Notes: a model not told the origin generated them from the letters alone. A stretch of DNA of 64,000 nucleotides from Verrucomicrobiia bacterium (GCA_011525695.1 WYBX01000026.1:1-64000); one strand, 5' to 3'; positions 10,495 through 19,210 are shown, counted from the first letter of the stretch. Numbers and translations: made by a program.

Positions 10495-10647
10495 TCAGAC
10501 GTCGGGCTTGGTCTTGCGCAGCCCCACGATGCGATCGCCGGCCTTCCACTGGCCGCGCTTCTTGAGCAACTCGAGGCGCTCGAAGCGTTTGAGGACGTTG
10601 CGCTTCACGACGAGACCGGCGCCTTGGAGACTGTTGTGCTGTGACAT
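10495..10647 (-). CDS. Verrucomicrobia/Chlamydiae small basic protein (predicted ribosomal)
   Basis: This 50-residue, strongly basic protein begins MSQHNSL and contains the signature VKRNVLKRFERLELLKKRGQ followed by W and a C-terminal GLRKTKP. It matches the family of small basic proteins restricted to Verrucomicrobia and Chlamydiae (TIGR04137 type), which is predicted to be a ribosomal component. That attribution is family knowledge; the basic, lysine- and arginine-rich composition is seen directly. It has its own terminator. The gene lies just downstream of cutA on the same strand. It is the best taxonomic marker in the window. Confidence 0.9.
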   Translation of the reverse strand: MSQHNSLQGAGLVVKRNVLKRFERLELLKKRGQWKAGDRIVGLRKTKPDV

Positions 10648-10673
10648 GGTAGGAAAGGGAGGATTGCGACGAG

Positions 10674-10994
10674 TTAAAGGGGCGGAGTGCTAGAGTTCGA
10701 CTCTGCCCATGACAAGTATTTTTCTGCCACGCTTTCCGCCCGGACGACGACCCATTCCGGCGTGTCGTAGGGATGGGTGGCGAGCACCTGGGCCTGGAGG
10801 GTTGCGGCCTGTGATTCGAGGAACTTGAAGTTCAACCGGTACTCCTCCGCCTGCTCGACCCGGCCCTCCCAGCGGTAACGGGAAACGATGGGTCCGTCGA
10901 TCTGCACGCAGGCTGCAAGGTTGCGTGCGATCACATCGGCGGAGATCCGGTCGGCATCCGCCCGGCTGGCGACGGTGGTCCACGCAATGAGCAT
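10674..10994 (-). CDS. cutA: CutA divalent-ion tolerance protein
   Basis: The 106-residue product has the whole CutA1 fold signature: an N-terminal strand ending in TTVASRADADRIS, LAACVQIDGPIVSRYRWEG in the centre (Cys, then the YRW/WEG turn), EEYRL, and the C-terminal THPYDTPEW motif. CutA proteins form very stable trimers, and loss of cutA in E. coli was linked to copper sensitivity. The molecular role is still uncertain. The gene is followed after 26 bases by the small basic protein gene, which may share its transcript. Confidence 0.93.
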   Translation of the reverse strand: MLIAWTTVASRADADRISADVIARNLAACVQIDGPIVSRYRWEGRVEQAEEYRLNFKFLESQAATLQAQVLATHPYDTPEWVVVRAESVAEKYLSWAESNSSTPPL

Positions 10995-11102
10995 CCCGCA
11001 ACCTTCTGCGGGAGTGGTGCCCGCGCAAGTGGGAATTCGCCCTTGACGGGTCCGGCGGCGGCCTGTGCTCTACCCGGTTTTCATCCGACCGATTCCCTGC
11101 CC

Positions 11103-11303
11103 ATGAGAGACGAATACATCAAGGAAGCCCTGAAATCGATCAACGATCCGAACGTGCTCATCAACGTGGTCTCGCGCCGCGTCAAGCAGTTGAAGCGGGG
11201 CAACCGCCCGCTGGTCGAGTCGTTGGAGAAGCTTTCGCCCGAGGATACCGCGCTGCGGGAAGTGATTGAGGGGAAGATCAGTTTCGAGCCCGGCACGAAC
11301 TGA
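11103..11303 (+). CDS. rpoZ: RNA polymerase omega subunit
   Basis: The 66-residue protein matches omega. It has the conserved NVLINVVSRRVKQLKRGNRPLVE core (helices contacting the beta-prime C-terminus) and a tail rich in Glu. Omega helps assemble and stabilise RNA polymerase. The start at 11103 is preferred because the conserved part begins about ten residues in. The longer frame from 11043 has no family support. The gene is followed by smpB on the same strand after 121 bases. Confidence 0.9.
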   Translation: MRDEYIKEALKSINDPNVLINVVSRRVKQLKRGNRPLVESLEKLSPEDTALREVIEGKISFEPGTN

Positions 11304-11424
11304 AAATCGGCGTCTATTCGCGGTTAGACCGGGTTGTCCCGCGGTCAGGCGCGGCTGCCGCACGCTATTGGGCGGCCTGACGATTGTCGCGGCTGCCTTT
11401 TTCGTGTAACCGTGCCACCGTTCC

Positions 11425-11901
11425 ATGGCTGCCGCGAAAAAAGACCCGAAGCGATTCACCGAGATCCGCAACTCCAAGGCGCTGCGCGACTACTTTGTCG
11501 ATGAGCGTTTCGAGGCGGGAATCCAGTTGCGCGGCACGGAGGTGAAGTCGATCCGCGCGGGCAAGGCCCAAATCAACGACGCTTTCGGCCGAATCGAGAA
11601 GGGCGAGGCCTGGCTCTACAATGCCCACATCGAGCAATACGCCTTTGGCAACATCCATAATCATGATGCCAGGCGGATCCGGAAGTTGCTGCTTCACCGC
11701 CGGCACATCGCGAAAATCCAGCATGCGCTCGAGGCGGGTGGCCGGGCGCTGGTGCCCTTGCGGATGTATTTCAAGGAAGCGCTCGTGAAGGTCGAAGTCG
11801 CCCTTTGCACCGGCAAGAAACTCCATGATCGGCGTGACGACCTGAAGAAGCGCGCCGTGATGCGCGAGGTGGACCAGGCAATGAAGCACCGGCCGCGCTG
11901 A
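11425..11901 (+). CDS. smpB: SsrA-binding protein SmpB
   Basis: SmpB binds tmRNA and delivers it to stalled ribosomes for trans-translation. The 158-residue protein shows the family's N-terminal NSKALRDYFVDERFEAGIQLRGTEVKSIR in which the Gly-Thr-Glu-Val-Lys motif is diagnostic, then the YNAHIEQYAFGN strand, the RKLLLHRRHIAKI helix and the C-terminal basic tail (KKLHDRRDDLKKR). Length is normal. No ssrA gene was recognised next to it. Transcription ends at the large palindrome at 12059-12100. Confidence 0.96.
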   Translation: MAAAKKDPKRFTEIRNSKALRDYFVDERFEAGIQLRGTEVKSIRAGKAQINDAFGRIEKGEAWLYNAHIEQYAFGNIHNHDARRIRKLLLHRRHIAKIQHALEAGGRALVPLRMYFKEALVKVEVALCTGKKLHDRRDDLKKRAVMREVDQAMKHRPR

Positions 11902-12058
11902 GCCCGGCTTGGGCGTCGCGTGCGGGGCGTCCCGCTCGGGCCATTGACGAGTCGCACCCGGGGGCAGACCGTGAGCTGGCCTCCGTAGGCCCCGCGAAGG
12001 AGGAGGGCTGGCGGAGCCTTTCTCCTGGGATGCCCGTGAAACTGCGGGCGAGAGTCCC

Positions 12059-12100
12059 AAAACCACTCATATGCCATGATCATGGCATATGAGTGGTTTT
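12059..12100. terminator. 42-bp perfect palindrome, bidirectional terminator
   Basis: The sequence is a perfect palindrome with 21-base arms (12059-12079 and 12080-12100), beginning AAAACCACTC and ending GAGTGGTTTT, with an extra T on the right. It lies between smpB (plus) and the convergent gene at 12100-12645 (minus), whose TAA stop uses its last bases. With A-runs on one side and T-runs on the other, it can act as an intrinsic terminator for both strands. Confidence 0.85.
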
Positions 12101-12645
12101 TAAGTCTTCGATCCGGCACCCGGCGCCGAGCGGTGCTGGCAGACGGCAGCGAACGCATCGACCTCTTCGTGGGCGACTTTTTCGAACGCCCGCTTCACTT
12201 TCTCCAGCGACGACTGGCGCTGTGCCGCCGACAGCGAAGGCATGCTGGCCTGCACTTCAATCAGCACCTCGAAGAGCGCCTGGCGGCCGGCGACAAAATA
12301 GGCGGTAAAGGGATTCCGGCCGCATTCGCAGGCCAGCTTGGTTTCGGCCTGCCTGCGCCGGGGGGATCGCAGCGCGGCAAAGATTCGCTGCAGCGTTTCA
12401 TCCAGCATCAGCGCGAGCACTTCCGGGTGCGCCATCGCCGAGTTCACCGGCTCGATCCCGAGAAGGGTCCGCCAGCGATGCTTGATGTCCGACCGGCGGG
12501 CAATGATCTGTTCGATCAGTTCAGTGTCGATCGGTTCAAGACCGCGGCGGGTTCCAGGGCAGCTGACTGGTGCCGCGATCGATTCCCGCTCGGAAGTGCT
12601 GGGGTTGCTTTGGTTCGATGGGGAGACATTCTTCCCGGATTCCAT
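12100..12645 (-). CDS. Hypothetical protein downstream of copper-type TonB receptor
   Basis: I do not recognise this 181-residue protein. The first 30 residues are Ser/Asn-rich and look disordered. The rest is predicted mostly helical and holds two closely spaced cysteines in LACECGRNPFTAYFVAGRQAL (Cys-x-Cys near residue 110) plus two other cysteines. There is no signal peptide or membrane segment. It starts 23 bases after the stop of the TonB-dependent receptor, so the two are probably one transcript. That makes a link to copper or metal uptake, or its regulation, possible. The start at 12645 is preferred because the longer frame upstream runs back through the receptor gene. Confidence 0.65.
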   Translation of the reverse strand: MESGKNVSPSNQSNPSTSERESIAAPVSCPGTRRGLEPIDTELIEQIIARRSDIKHRWRTLLGIEPVNSAMAHPEVLALMLDETLQRIFAALRSPRRRQAETKLACECGRNPFTAYFVAGRQALFEVLIEVQASMPSLSAAQRQSSLEKVKRAFEKVAHEEVDAFAAVCQHRSAPGAGSKT

Positions 12646-12668
12646 GATGTTGCGATCCTCAGGTTGGC

Positions 12669-14720
12669 TCAGTGGCGAAAATCGACTTTCAACCATGCCG
12701 TCCGGCCTGGCTCCATGATTCGCGCGATCTGGGTGTAACCCGGAATCGCGCTGCCGCTCCGGCTGATGTGCTCCGCATAGGCAGCGTCGGTAAGATTGTC
12801 GACGCCGACGGTCACCCGGGCGTCCGGCCGGAAGCTCCAACCGGCGTTGAGCGCGAGGACTGCAAAGCCGTGGGAGGGGCCGATGTCCTGGCCGGCGATG
12901 TTTCCCTGATTCGGTGCCACGCGATGCTGGCAGGCGGCCGCCCGCACGAGGGTCCCGACCGACCATTTCGCTGTTGACCACGCGAGCCCGAGCCGGCCCT
13001 CGATAGGCGGCTGCTGCGCCAGCGGCAGTTCGTCGGTCAGATTCTTCCCGCGCACATAGGATGCGCTGAGGTCGGCGTGCCAGTTGGGCGCGAACCGCCA
13101 TGAGGCGCTGGCTTCGCCGCCCCAGGTGGCGGCAGCGATGTTCCGGGCCACCGTCGCGGTGCGCATGCCCTTGCGGAATCCGGATTCGATCAGGATGTAA
13201 TCGTCCACCCGGTTGGCAAAGACCGACAGCGAGGTCTTGAGCTTCCCGCGGCCCGCGATGATTCCGGCGTCAACCTGCCGCGTCCGTTCCGCGCGCGTCT
13301 CGAATGCGCTCACCGACTGCACGGCTTCCTTGGAAAAGATTTCCCAATAATCGGGAAACCGCGCCACATACCCGACACCCGCGTAAGTGGTCGCTTCGCC
13401 GTAATCCTGTTCGAAACGCACGAAGCCGCCGCCCAGCAGATCGCGCCGGGTGTGATGCGCCGAGGGGTTCGCGGCGGAACCGGCCATTCCGATCGCGATG
13501 CTCTCGCGGCGATCCGCCATGCTCCACGCATCACCCCGGAGCCCGGCAATGAACCGTCGATGGGCATCGGGCGCATAGTTGCCTTCCGCAAACAGCCCCG
13601 CCTGCTTGAAACGCGCATCCTCCCGCCGGGGCAGCGTTCGATAGTCGAGCGTCGGCTGATTCCGGGTGAGCCGGACCCGGTGCCGGTTCTGCTGAAAATC
13701 CATCCCCAGTTCCATCGCGATGTGCTGACCGACGGCGATATCCAGCGCGGTGCGTCCGCCGAGGGTCTGCCGGTCGGGATTCGAGACCGCCGGCTCGGCC
13801 ATGGCCGGACCGGGAAGGAAGCTTCGCAGGCTGTAATTATCCATCACGTGATCGACCGCGTTCAGGTACGCCCGGGCGGAGACTGCCTGGATTGGCCCAT
13901 GCTCAAACGTACGCTCGAACCGTGCTCCAAGCTGCTCGCGCGCGAAGGCGAGCCCATCCATGGCGCGATCCGCATACGCGGCCTCGCCATCGCCGGCCGA
14001 TGCCGTCAGTTCCAGGGTGGTATGGGGGGACGGTGTCCACCCCAGCGTGGCCTGCGTGTTCCAGCGTTCGTAGGCGGAGTGCACGATGGCTCCGCTGCCC
14101 GTGCGATAATCCGCCGATGCCGAACGTGTGGCCACGAACTCGGCATAGCCGCGGGCATTTCCGGAGAGCCCGCGCACCATCTGATCGTTGCGGCCAAACG
14201 AGCCCACCGTGGCCGATCCGGCAAATTCGGTCGTCCGGCCCGAGAGTCGGCGCGGGGTGCGTTCAAATCGCACCACCCCGGCGGTGTAACCCGGGCCTTC
14301 GGCGACGCTCTGCGGTCCTTTCAGCACCGTCAATTGATCGAAGGCCGCCGGGTGCACGTAGGCAGTCGGCGGATCCATCCGGTTCCCGCATCCGCCCAGG
14401 ACGACATCCCCATCGATCAGGATGCCGAGGCGCGATCCCGCCATCCCGCGGAGCACCGGGTCACCATCGGCGCCGCCTTTGCGAATCAGGGCAAAGCCGG
14501 GGATGGCGCGGAGCGCCTCCGCACCATCCTGGGCCGGCAGCGGCTGGGCGGGCGCCCGCGGGTCGGCGATCACGACCAGCGGTTGCTGACTATGCGTCGC
14601 GGTCACGACGACGGGGGAAAGCGGAACGATTTCGGCCGCGGCGAGGGGGACGCTGGCGAGATCGGTGAGGAGCGCAACCAGGAGAATGCCCCGGTGGGGA
14701 AGCGCAGGATACTTTTTCAC
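12669..14720 (-). CDS. TonB-dependent copper receptor (NosA/OprC type)
   Basis: This 683-residue outer-membrane protein has an N-terminal signal peptide (ending near LAAAE), a plug domain, and a beta-barrel ending in the aromatic C-terminal residues VDFRH. The diagnostic plug motif GGCGNRMDPPTAYVHP followed by LTVLKGPQSV is that of the TonB-dependent copper receptors NosA and OprC. These bring copper into the periplasm, in Pseudomonas for nitrous oxide reductase among others. The methionine and cysteine in that motif are the expected copper contacts. A perfect FNR-type box lies just upstream, suggesting oxygen-dependent control. A small unknown gene follows on the same transcript. Copper specificity is inferred from the motif. 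Confidence 0.85.
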   Translation of the reverse strand: MKKYPALPHRGILLVALLTDLASVPLAAAEIVPLSPVVVTATHSQQPLVVIADPRAPAQPLPAQDGAEALRAIPGFALIRKGGADGDPVLRGMAGSRLGILIDGDVVLGGCGNRMDPPTAYVHPAAFDQLTVLKGPQSVAEGPGYTAGVVRFERTPRRLSGRTTEFAGSATVGSFGRNDQMVRGLSGNARGYAEFVATRSASADYRTGSGAIVHSAYERWNTQATLGWTPSPHTTLELTASAGDGEAAYADRAMDGLAFAREQLGARFERTFEHGPIQAVSARAYLNAVDHVMDNYSLRSFLPGPAMAEPAVSNPDRQTLGGRTALDIAVGQHIAMELGMDFQQNRHRVRLTRNQPTLDYRTLPRREDARFKQAGLFAEGNYAPDAHRRFIAGLRGDAWSMADRRESIAIGMAGSAANPSAHHTRRDLLGGGFVRFEQDYGEATTYAGVGYVARFPDYWEIFSKEAVQSVSAFETRAERTRQVDAGIIAGRGKLKTSLSVFANRVDDYILIESGFRKGMRTATVARNIAAATWGGEASASWRFAPNWHADLSASYVRGKNLTDELPLAQQPPIEGRLGLAWSTAKWSVGTLVRAAACQHRVAPNQGNIAGQDIGPSHGFAVLALNAGWSFRPDARVTVGVDNLTDAAYAEHISRSGSAIPGYTQIARIMEPGRTAWLKVDFRH

Positions 14721-14754
14721 GGTACCACCTTATCGTTGCCGCGCCGATTTTGCC

Positions 14755-14768
14755 TTGATGCAAATCAA
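14755..14768 (-). promoter_or_regulatory. FNR/ANR-type box upstream of the copper receptor
   Basis: The sequence TTGATGCAAATCAA is an exact match to the FNR-family consensus TTGAT-N4-ATCAA. Its centre is about 41 bases upstream of the receptor's start codon. The rest of the 396-base spacer to doxX (14769-15116) holds nothing I can support as a gene. Confidence 0.6.
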
Positions 14769-15116
14769 GCCGAACGGCGGCGCGATTGGTTTTCGGGTTG
14801 CAGCGGAAGCCGCATGATGGACCCGATGGCGCGGAGATGCAATCGACGTCTCCGGCCAGGGCCAGACGACCGGATCCTGCCGCTGCGTGAAATCGTTGCC
14901 CGTCTTCAGCACATCGACCGCCAGCGAGGGGAAGTACTTGGCGCCGCCCGCGCCACCCCCACTGTCCCCGGTGGCCGGCATTTTCCATCGCGGCTCAGCC
15001 GCCCGGCTGGAGCGACGAAGGGCTGCGTGCGGGCGCGCCCGGAGTCTTGCCCGGTGCCGGTGGGATTTCACCTGCCATGGTTGCGTGCGCTTGGGAAAGC
15101 GGCATCCTCTGCGGCG

Positions 15117-15536
15117 ATGAAATTCCTCCAACTCAACTTCATCCCCCGCAGTGCGGATCTGGCGCTGCTGCTGATGCGCGTCTGGTTCGGCGGCTCCATG
15201 CTTTGGCTGCATGGCCGGGGCAAGTTGCTGGGGTTTTCCACCATGTCGGGGAAATTCCCGGATTTTTTCGGGATCGGGAGCCCGGCCACGCTGATCCTGG
15301 CCATCTTTGGCGAACTGGTGTGCGCGGCGCTGCTCGTCCTGGGGCTGTTCACGCGAGTGGCGGCATTCTTCGCCGGCACGACGATGGCGGTGGCGTTCAC
15401 GCTGGCGCACGGCGCCCGGCTGAGCGGCGAAGGCAATGGCGAACTCGCCTTTGTCTATCTCGGCGCGTTCGTCACCCTCTTCGTGGCGGGCGGCGGCCGG
15501 CATTCGCTCGACGCCAGCATGGGGGCCCAGCGTTAG
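15117..15536 (+). CDS. DoxX family membrane protein
   Basis: The 139-residue protein has four hydrophobic segments and the DoxX family pattern: DLALLLMRVWFGGSMLWLHGRGKLLGF at the N-terminus, a GELVCAALLVLGLFTR second helix pair, and a C-terminal FVTLFVAGGGRHSLDA end. DoxX-like proteins are small inner-membrane proteins of poorly defined function, sometimes linked to thiosulfate-quinone oxidoreduction or redox stress. The ATG at 15117 sits at the natural start of the family. The long frame running in from the left is a shadow of the opposite-strand receptor gene. Its TAG stop is part of the repeat hairpin at 15535-15605. Confidence 0.85.
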   Translation: MKFLQLNFIPRSADLALLLMRVWFGGSMLWLHGRGKLLGFSTMSGKFPDFFGIGSPATLILAIFGELVCAALLVLGLFTRVAAFFAGTTMAVAFTLAHGARLSGEGNGELAFVYLGAFVTLFVAGGGRHSLDASMGAQR

Positions 15537-15605
15537 GAGTCTGTCGGACTTACGCGGACCGTTCTGAAAGAGACGAACCGAGAGTTGAGCAGCCGACAGC
15601 CTCCT
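15535..15605. repeat. GTCGGACTT-type repeat hairpin at doxX 3' end
   Basis: Arms at 15535-15547 and 15593-15605 pair over 13 bases with one mismatch. The left arm contains the doxX TAG stop and the CTGTCGGACTT core also found at 24987, 28032 and 30002. It lies between convergent doxX and sufT and could end transcription from both sides. Confidence 0.7.
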
Positions 15606-15609
15606 CAGC

Positions 15610-16170
15610 TCAGATCAACCCGAGCTTCATCTTTCCTTCCTCGGAAATCATCTGCTGATTCCAGGGCGGCTCCCAGGTGATCCGCACGTCGGCGTCGTCG
15701 ACGCCCGGGACCAGGAGGATCTTGTTCTTTGCGTCCTCGGCGATGGCCGGCCCCATCCCGCACCCGGGCGCCGTCAGGGTCATCGCGACATTGACCTTGT
15801 AACCCTCCTTCGACTCCGGCGCCGGGCCCACGGTCTTCTCCACGTCCATGGAGTAGACCAGCCCCAAATCGACGATGTTCACGGGTATCTCCGGATCAAA
15901 TACCTGCCGGAGCTGCCCCCAGATCGCCTCGGGATCGGGCGCGCCGTCGCTCAGGGTGGCGCCCTTGACCGCCGTGTCCTTCACTTCCTCGCCCAACGCG
16001 TCGGCATCAACCCCGTCGATCCGGAAGAGCCCGAAATCGGTCTGGACGGTGTAGCTGCCGCCGAGCGTCTGATGGATGAACACCTTGGAGCCGGACGGCA
16101 GCAGTTGCTTGTCGCCGGAGGGAATCTGGGTTGCGTTGACTTCGCGGGAGAGGATGCGTTCGCGGTTCAT
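15610..16170 (-). CDS. sufT: SufT, MIP18/DUF59-family Fe-S assembly protein
   Basis: SufT proteins assist maturation of iron-sulfur proteins under high Fe-S demand. The 186-residue product has an N-terminal SufT-specific beta region (IPSGDKQLLPSGSKVFIHQTLGGSYTV) followed by the DUF59 core. The core shows FDPEIPVNIVDLGLVYSMDV and the conserved Cys in MTLTAPGCGMGPAI, then VRITWEPPWNQQMISEEGK at the C-terminus. It is the last gene of the fur-sufC-sufB-sufD-sufT unit. It lies 121 bases after sufD with heptamer repeats between, so it may be partly uncoupled from the genes upstream. Confidence 0.92.
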   Translation of the reverse strand: MNRERILSREVNATQIPSGDKQLLPSGSKVFIHQTLGGSYTVQTDFGLFRIDGVDADALGEEVKDTAVKGATLSDGAPDPEAIWGQLRQVFDPEIPVNIVDLGLVYSMDVEKTVGPAPESKEGYKVNVAMTLTAPGCGMGPAIAEDAKNKILLVPGVDDADVRITWEPPWNQQMISEEGKMKLGLI

Positions 16171-16182
16171 GATGCTGGTGGC

Positions 16183-16290
16183 GAGTAGCGGGTAGCGGGT
16201 AGCGGGTAGCGAGTAGCGGGTAGCGAGTAGCGAGTAGCGGGTAGCGAGTAGTGAACGGACGACATGCTCACTACTCGCTACTCGCTGGCC
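16183..16290. repeat. Ten tandem heptamers plus inverted copy between sufD and sufT
   Basis: Ten consecutive GRGTAGC heptamers run from 16183 to 16252. An inverse array starts at 16268. The 14-base arms 16241-16254 and 16268-16281 are perfect complements with a 13-base loop. This predicts a strong hairpin in the sufD-sufT intercistronic RNA. Confidence 0.85.
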
Positions 16291-16291
16291 G

Positions 16292-17611
16292 CTACTTCTT
16301 CTTGAATTGGGTCTGGATGAGCGCGCGGAGGGCGGCGTGCAATTCCTCGTTTTCCAGCCGGTTCAGGACCTCCTCGAAGAAGCCGAAGGTGAGCAACTCA
16401 TCCGCCATCGCCTTGGTGATGCCGCGCGACTGCAGATAGAACTCCTGCTCGGGATCGATGCGCGAAGAGGTGGCGCCATGGGTGCAGCGGACATCGTTGG
16501 CCTGGATTTCCAGCCCGGGGAGCGAATTCGCCTCCGCCTCCTCGCTGAGCATCAGGTTGCGGTTTGACTGGTAGGCATCGGTCTTCTGGGCATCGGGATC
16601 AACGACGATGAGGCCGGAAAAAATCGTCCGGGCCTTGTCCCGCAGGGCATTCTTGTAGAGCAGGTCCGATTTGGTGTTCGGGGCCTGGTGAATCTGCAGC
16701 GTCCGCTGGTCGAACTCCTGGGTGCGATCCGCCACCGTCAGCGCGAGCATCTCGGAGAACCCGCCGGGGGCCTGCAGCTGGGAGAGCGATTCGTGGCGGG
16801 CCTGGCGTCCGCCGACATTGAGGTTGAGCGACTGCACCCGCGCGTCGCGGCGCACCACGGTCGAGTTGAACTGGAACGACAGGGTGTCCCGCGACCAGGC
16901 CTGGGCCCCCACGTAGGTGAGATTCGCGCCATGTCCGGCGTAGAGATCGTTGGCTCCGCAGGCGAAATGTGCGCCCGCGTCATCCGAGACAAAGGTGTCG
17001 ACCACGCAGACGCGGGAGTTTTCCTCGGCGATGACCAGGGTGTGCGGGAAAACGGCGGCGCCGGCGCCGCTCGCTATGTGCTGGATGAGGATCGGTTCGG
17101 CCAGTTCCACTCCGCGCGGCACGTGGATGAAGGCGCCATCGCCCACGAACGCGGTGTGCAGGGCGGCAAATTTCGCCGAGCCCAGCTTCTGCGGCTGGGC
17201 CATGAAGTGTTCCTGCAGCAGGTCGGCATGGCGCACGGCGGCCTCGGCGAGCGTGGTCACGATGACGCCTGCCGGCAGCTTCGACTCGGCCGCGGCGCCG
17301 CGGATCAAAGTGTTGTTGACGAACGTGAGGCTCGCTGCGCTCGAAATCGGAAACGGCGCGAGGCGGGTCGTGGCGGGGGCGGGCAGCCCGTACCCATCGA
17401 GCGAAAGCCCCAGGATGTTGCTGAACCGCCACGACTCGTCCGTGCGACGCGGCAGCGGCAGTCCGGCGAACTGCTCGTAGGCGGCGCGCTTGCGGTCGAG
17501 CCACCAGGCGGGGGCGGCGGCCAAGGACGCGAGATGCGAGGTGAAGAGGTCGGACGCGAACGAGCCGACAGGGGAGCGGGCGGGGGCCGAAGCGGAGGAG
17601 GGAGCGGGCAT
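16292..17611 (-). CDS. sufD: Fe-S cluster scaffold subunit SufD
   Basis: SufD is part of the SufBC2D scaffold that builds iron-sulfur clusters in the cytoplasm. The 439-residue protein has the SufD-type N-terminal domain (WWLDRKRAAYEQFAGLPLPRRTDESWRFSN), a right-handed beta-helix core, and the conserved C-terminal region KTDAYQSNRNLMLSEEAEANSLPGLEIQANDVRCTHGAT. The last holds the His at the SufB-SufD interface. Length is typical. The TAG stop merges with the flanking heptamer repeat. The gene is separated from sufB by 109 bases holding an inverted repeat. Confidence 0.95.
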   Translation of the reverse strand: MPAPSSASAPARSPVGSFASDLFTSHLASLAAAPAWWLDRKRAAYEQFAGLPLPRRTDESWRFSNILGLSLDGYGLPAPATTRLAPFPISSAASLTFVNNTLIRGAAAESKLPAGVIVTTLAEAAVRHADLLQEHFMAQPQKLGSAKFAALHTAFVGDGAFIHVPRGVELAEPILIQHIASGAGAAVFPHTLVIAEENSRVCVVDTFVSDDAGAHFACGANDLYAGHGANLTYVGAQAWSRDTLSFQFNSTVVRRDARVQSLNLNVGGRQARHESLSQLQAPGGFSEMLALTVADRTQEFDQRTLQIHQAPNTKSDLLYKNALRDKARTIFSGLIVVDPDAQKTDAYQSNRNLMLSEEAEANSLPGLEIQANDVRCTHGATSSRIDPEQEFYLQSRGITKAMADELLTFGFFEEVLNRLENEELHAALRALIQTQFKKK

Positions 17612-17620
17612 GTCTGTGAA

Positions 17621-17697
17621 ATCTTATCTTTCTCGCTAATCTTTCTCGTTCTCTTTCCCCGCGTTCGCTCCTCTCTCGTCACCGAGAAAGAGAAGAT
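17621..17697. repeat. Inverted repeat between sufB and sufD
   Basis: Arms ATCTTATCTTTCTCG (17621-17635) and CGAGAAAGAGAAGAT (17683-17697) pair with one mismatch over 15 bases, with TTTCTCGTT-type units between them. The hairpin would form in the intercistronic mRNA just before sufD. Confidence 0.7.
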
Positions 17698-17720
17698 CCG
17701 GAGGAAGGAGAAGGATTCGC

Positions 17721-19178
17721 TCAGCCGACGGATCCTTCCATTTCGAGGTCGATGAGCCGCTTGAGTTCGACCGAGTATTCCATCGGGAACTGGCGGGCGA
17801 GGTCGTTGATGAAGCCATTGACGGCGAGGCTCATCGCCTGGCCCTCGGTTAGCCCGCGCTGCTGCATGTAGAAAATCATCTCTTCATTCACCTTCGAGAC
17901 GCTCGCCTCATGCTGAACGTAATTGTCGTCACCGCGAACGGTGATTGCCGGATATGTGTCGGTCCGGCTGTTGGTGTTGATCAGCAGCGCATCGCACTCG
18001 GTGTTGTTCTTGCAGCCCTTCAGATGCTTCGGGATGTGGATCTGGCCGCGGTAGGTGGCACGGCCCTGGCCGACGCTGATCGATTTCGAGATGACGTTGG
18101 ACGTGGTCTCGTCGGCGGCGTGGATCATCTTGGCGCCGGTGTCCTGGTGCTGGCCGTCGTTGGCGAGCGCGATGGAGATGACCTCCCCGCGGGCCTTGCG
18201 GCCCTTCAGGACCACGCCCGGGTATTTCATCGTGAGCCGTGAGCCGATGTTGCAGTCGATCCACTTGATTTCGGCCTCCTCGTGCGCCAGACCGCGTTTC
18301 GTCACGAGGTTGAAGACGTTGTTGGCCCAGTTCTGGACGGTGATGTACTGGATCTTGGCTCCCTTGAGAGCCACCAGTTCGACCACCGCGCTGTGCAGCG
18401 TCGAGGTCGAGAATTTCGGGGCGGTGCAGCCCTCCATGTACGTCACCTCGGAGCCCTCGTCGGCGATAATCAGCGTGCGTTCGAACTGGCCGAAGTTTTC
18501 CGCGTTGATCCGGAAATACGCCTGCAAGGGCTGGGCCACCTTGACGCCCTTGGGCACATAGATGAACGAGCCGCCGGAAAACACGGCGCTGTTCAGGGCG
18601 GAAAACTTGTTGTCGCCGGTCGGAATGACCTTCCCGAACCACTTTCGGAAGAGTTCGGGATGCTCGCGCAGCCCTTCGGTGGAATTCACGAAGATGACGC
18701 CCTGGCGGGAGACGATCTCCTTGATGTTCGAATACGCCGCTTCGGAGTCGAACTGGGCCTCGACCCCGGCGAGGTACTTGCGCTCCTGCTCGGGGATGCC
18801 GAGGCGCTCGAAGGTTTTCTTGATGTCGTCGGGCACCTCGTCCCAGGTCCGTTTCGGCTTCTGGCCCTGGGCCAGGTAATAGCGGATCTTGTCGAAGTCG
18901 ATGTTCTCGAGATCGCGGGTTGCCCAGTGGGTGGGCATCGGTTTCGCGCGGAAGGTCTTCAGGGCGGCGTGGCGGAACTCCCGAATCCAGGCCGCCTCCT
19001 TCTTCACATCGCTGATGTAATCGATCGTCTTTTCATTGAGGCCGGTGCCGGCATCGAACTCGTAGGCAACATCGTATTTGAAGTCGCCCCGCGTCTGATC
19101 GATCCCCGCGACCGGGTTGGCGGCGGTTTCGTCGACGTCGGGAGAGGGAAGGGTTTCAGTGTCGGTGAGTGGGTTCAT
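17721..19178 (-). CDS. sufB: Fe-S cluster scaffold subunit SufB
   Basis: SufB forms the SufBC2D scaffold with SufC and SufD and carries key cysteines for cluster assembly. The 485-residue product shows the family motifs: [20 protein letters not shown] near the N-terminus, [24 protein letters not shown] in which the Cys is the conserved one, and the C-terminal [13 protein letters not shown] and [20 protein letters not shown]. Length is normal. It follows sufC after 32 bases, so the two are surely cotranscribed. No cysteine desulfurase gene (sufS or iscS) is visible in the window. Confidence 0.97.
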   Translation of the reverse strand: MNPLTDTETLPSPDVDETAANPVAGIDQTRGDFKYDVAYEFDAGTGLNEKTIDYISDVKKEAAWIREFRHAALKTFRAKPMPTHWATRDLENIDFDKIRYYLAQGQKPKRTWDEVPDDIKKTFERLGIPEQERKYLAGVEAQFDSEAAYSNIKEIVSRQGVIFVNSTEGLREHPELFRKWFGKVIPTGDNKFSALNSAVFSGGSFIYVPKGVKVAQPLQAYFRINAENFGQFERTLIIADEGSEVTYMEGCTAPKFSTSTLHSAVVELVALKGAKIQYITVQNWANNVFNLVTKRGLAHEEAEIKWIDCNIGSRLTMKYPGVVLKGRKARGEVISIALANDGQHQDTGAKMIHAADETTSNVISKSISVGQGRATYRGQIHIPKHLKGCKNNTECDALLINTNSRTDTYPAITVRGDDNYVQHEASVSKVNEEMIFYMQQRGLTEGQAMSLAVNGFINDLARQFPMEYSVELKRLIDLEMEGSVG

Positions 19179-19210
19179 GCTTGGATTCTCCGGCTGAGAA
19201 TTGCAGGTGA

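Noticed and set aside
11902..12058. tmRNA (ssrA) gene after smpB
   Set aside because: I looked for a tRNA-Ala-like end and a tag reading frame but found no convincing acceptor or T-arm sequence.
14730..15503. 257-residue minus-strand frame upstream of the copper receptor
   Set aside because: Its first half is antisense to doxX and no motif of copper-related small proteins is visible in the rest.
16183..16290. Tandem heptamers as a CRISPR array
   Set aside because: The unit is 7 bases with no spacers, and no cas genes lie nearby.
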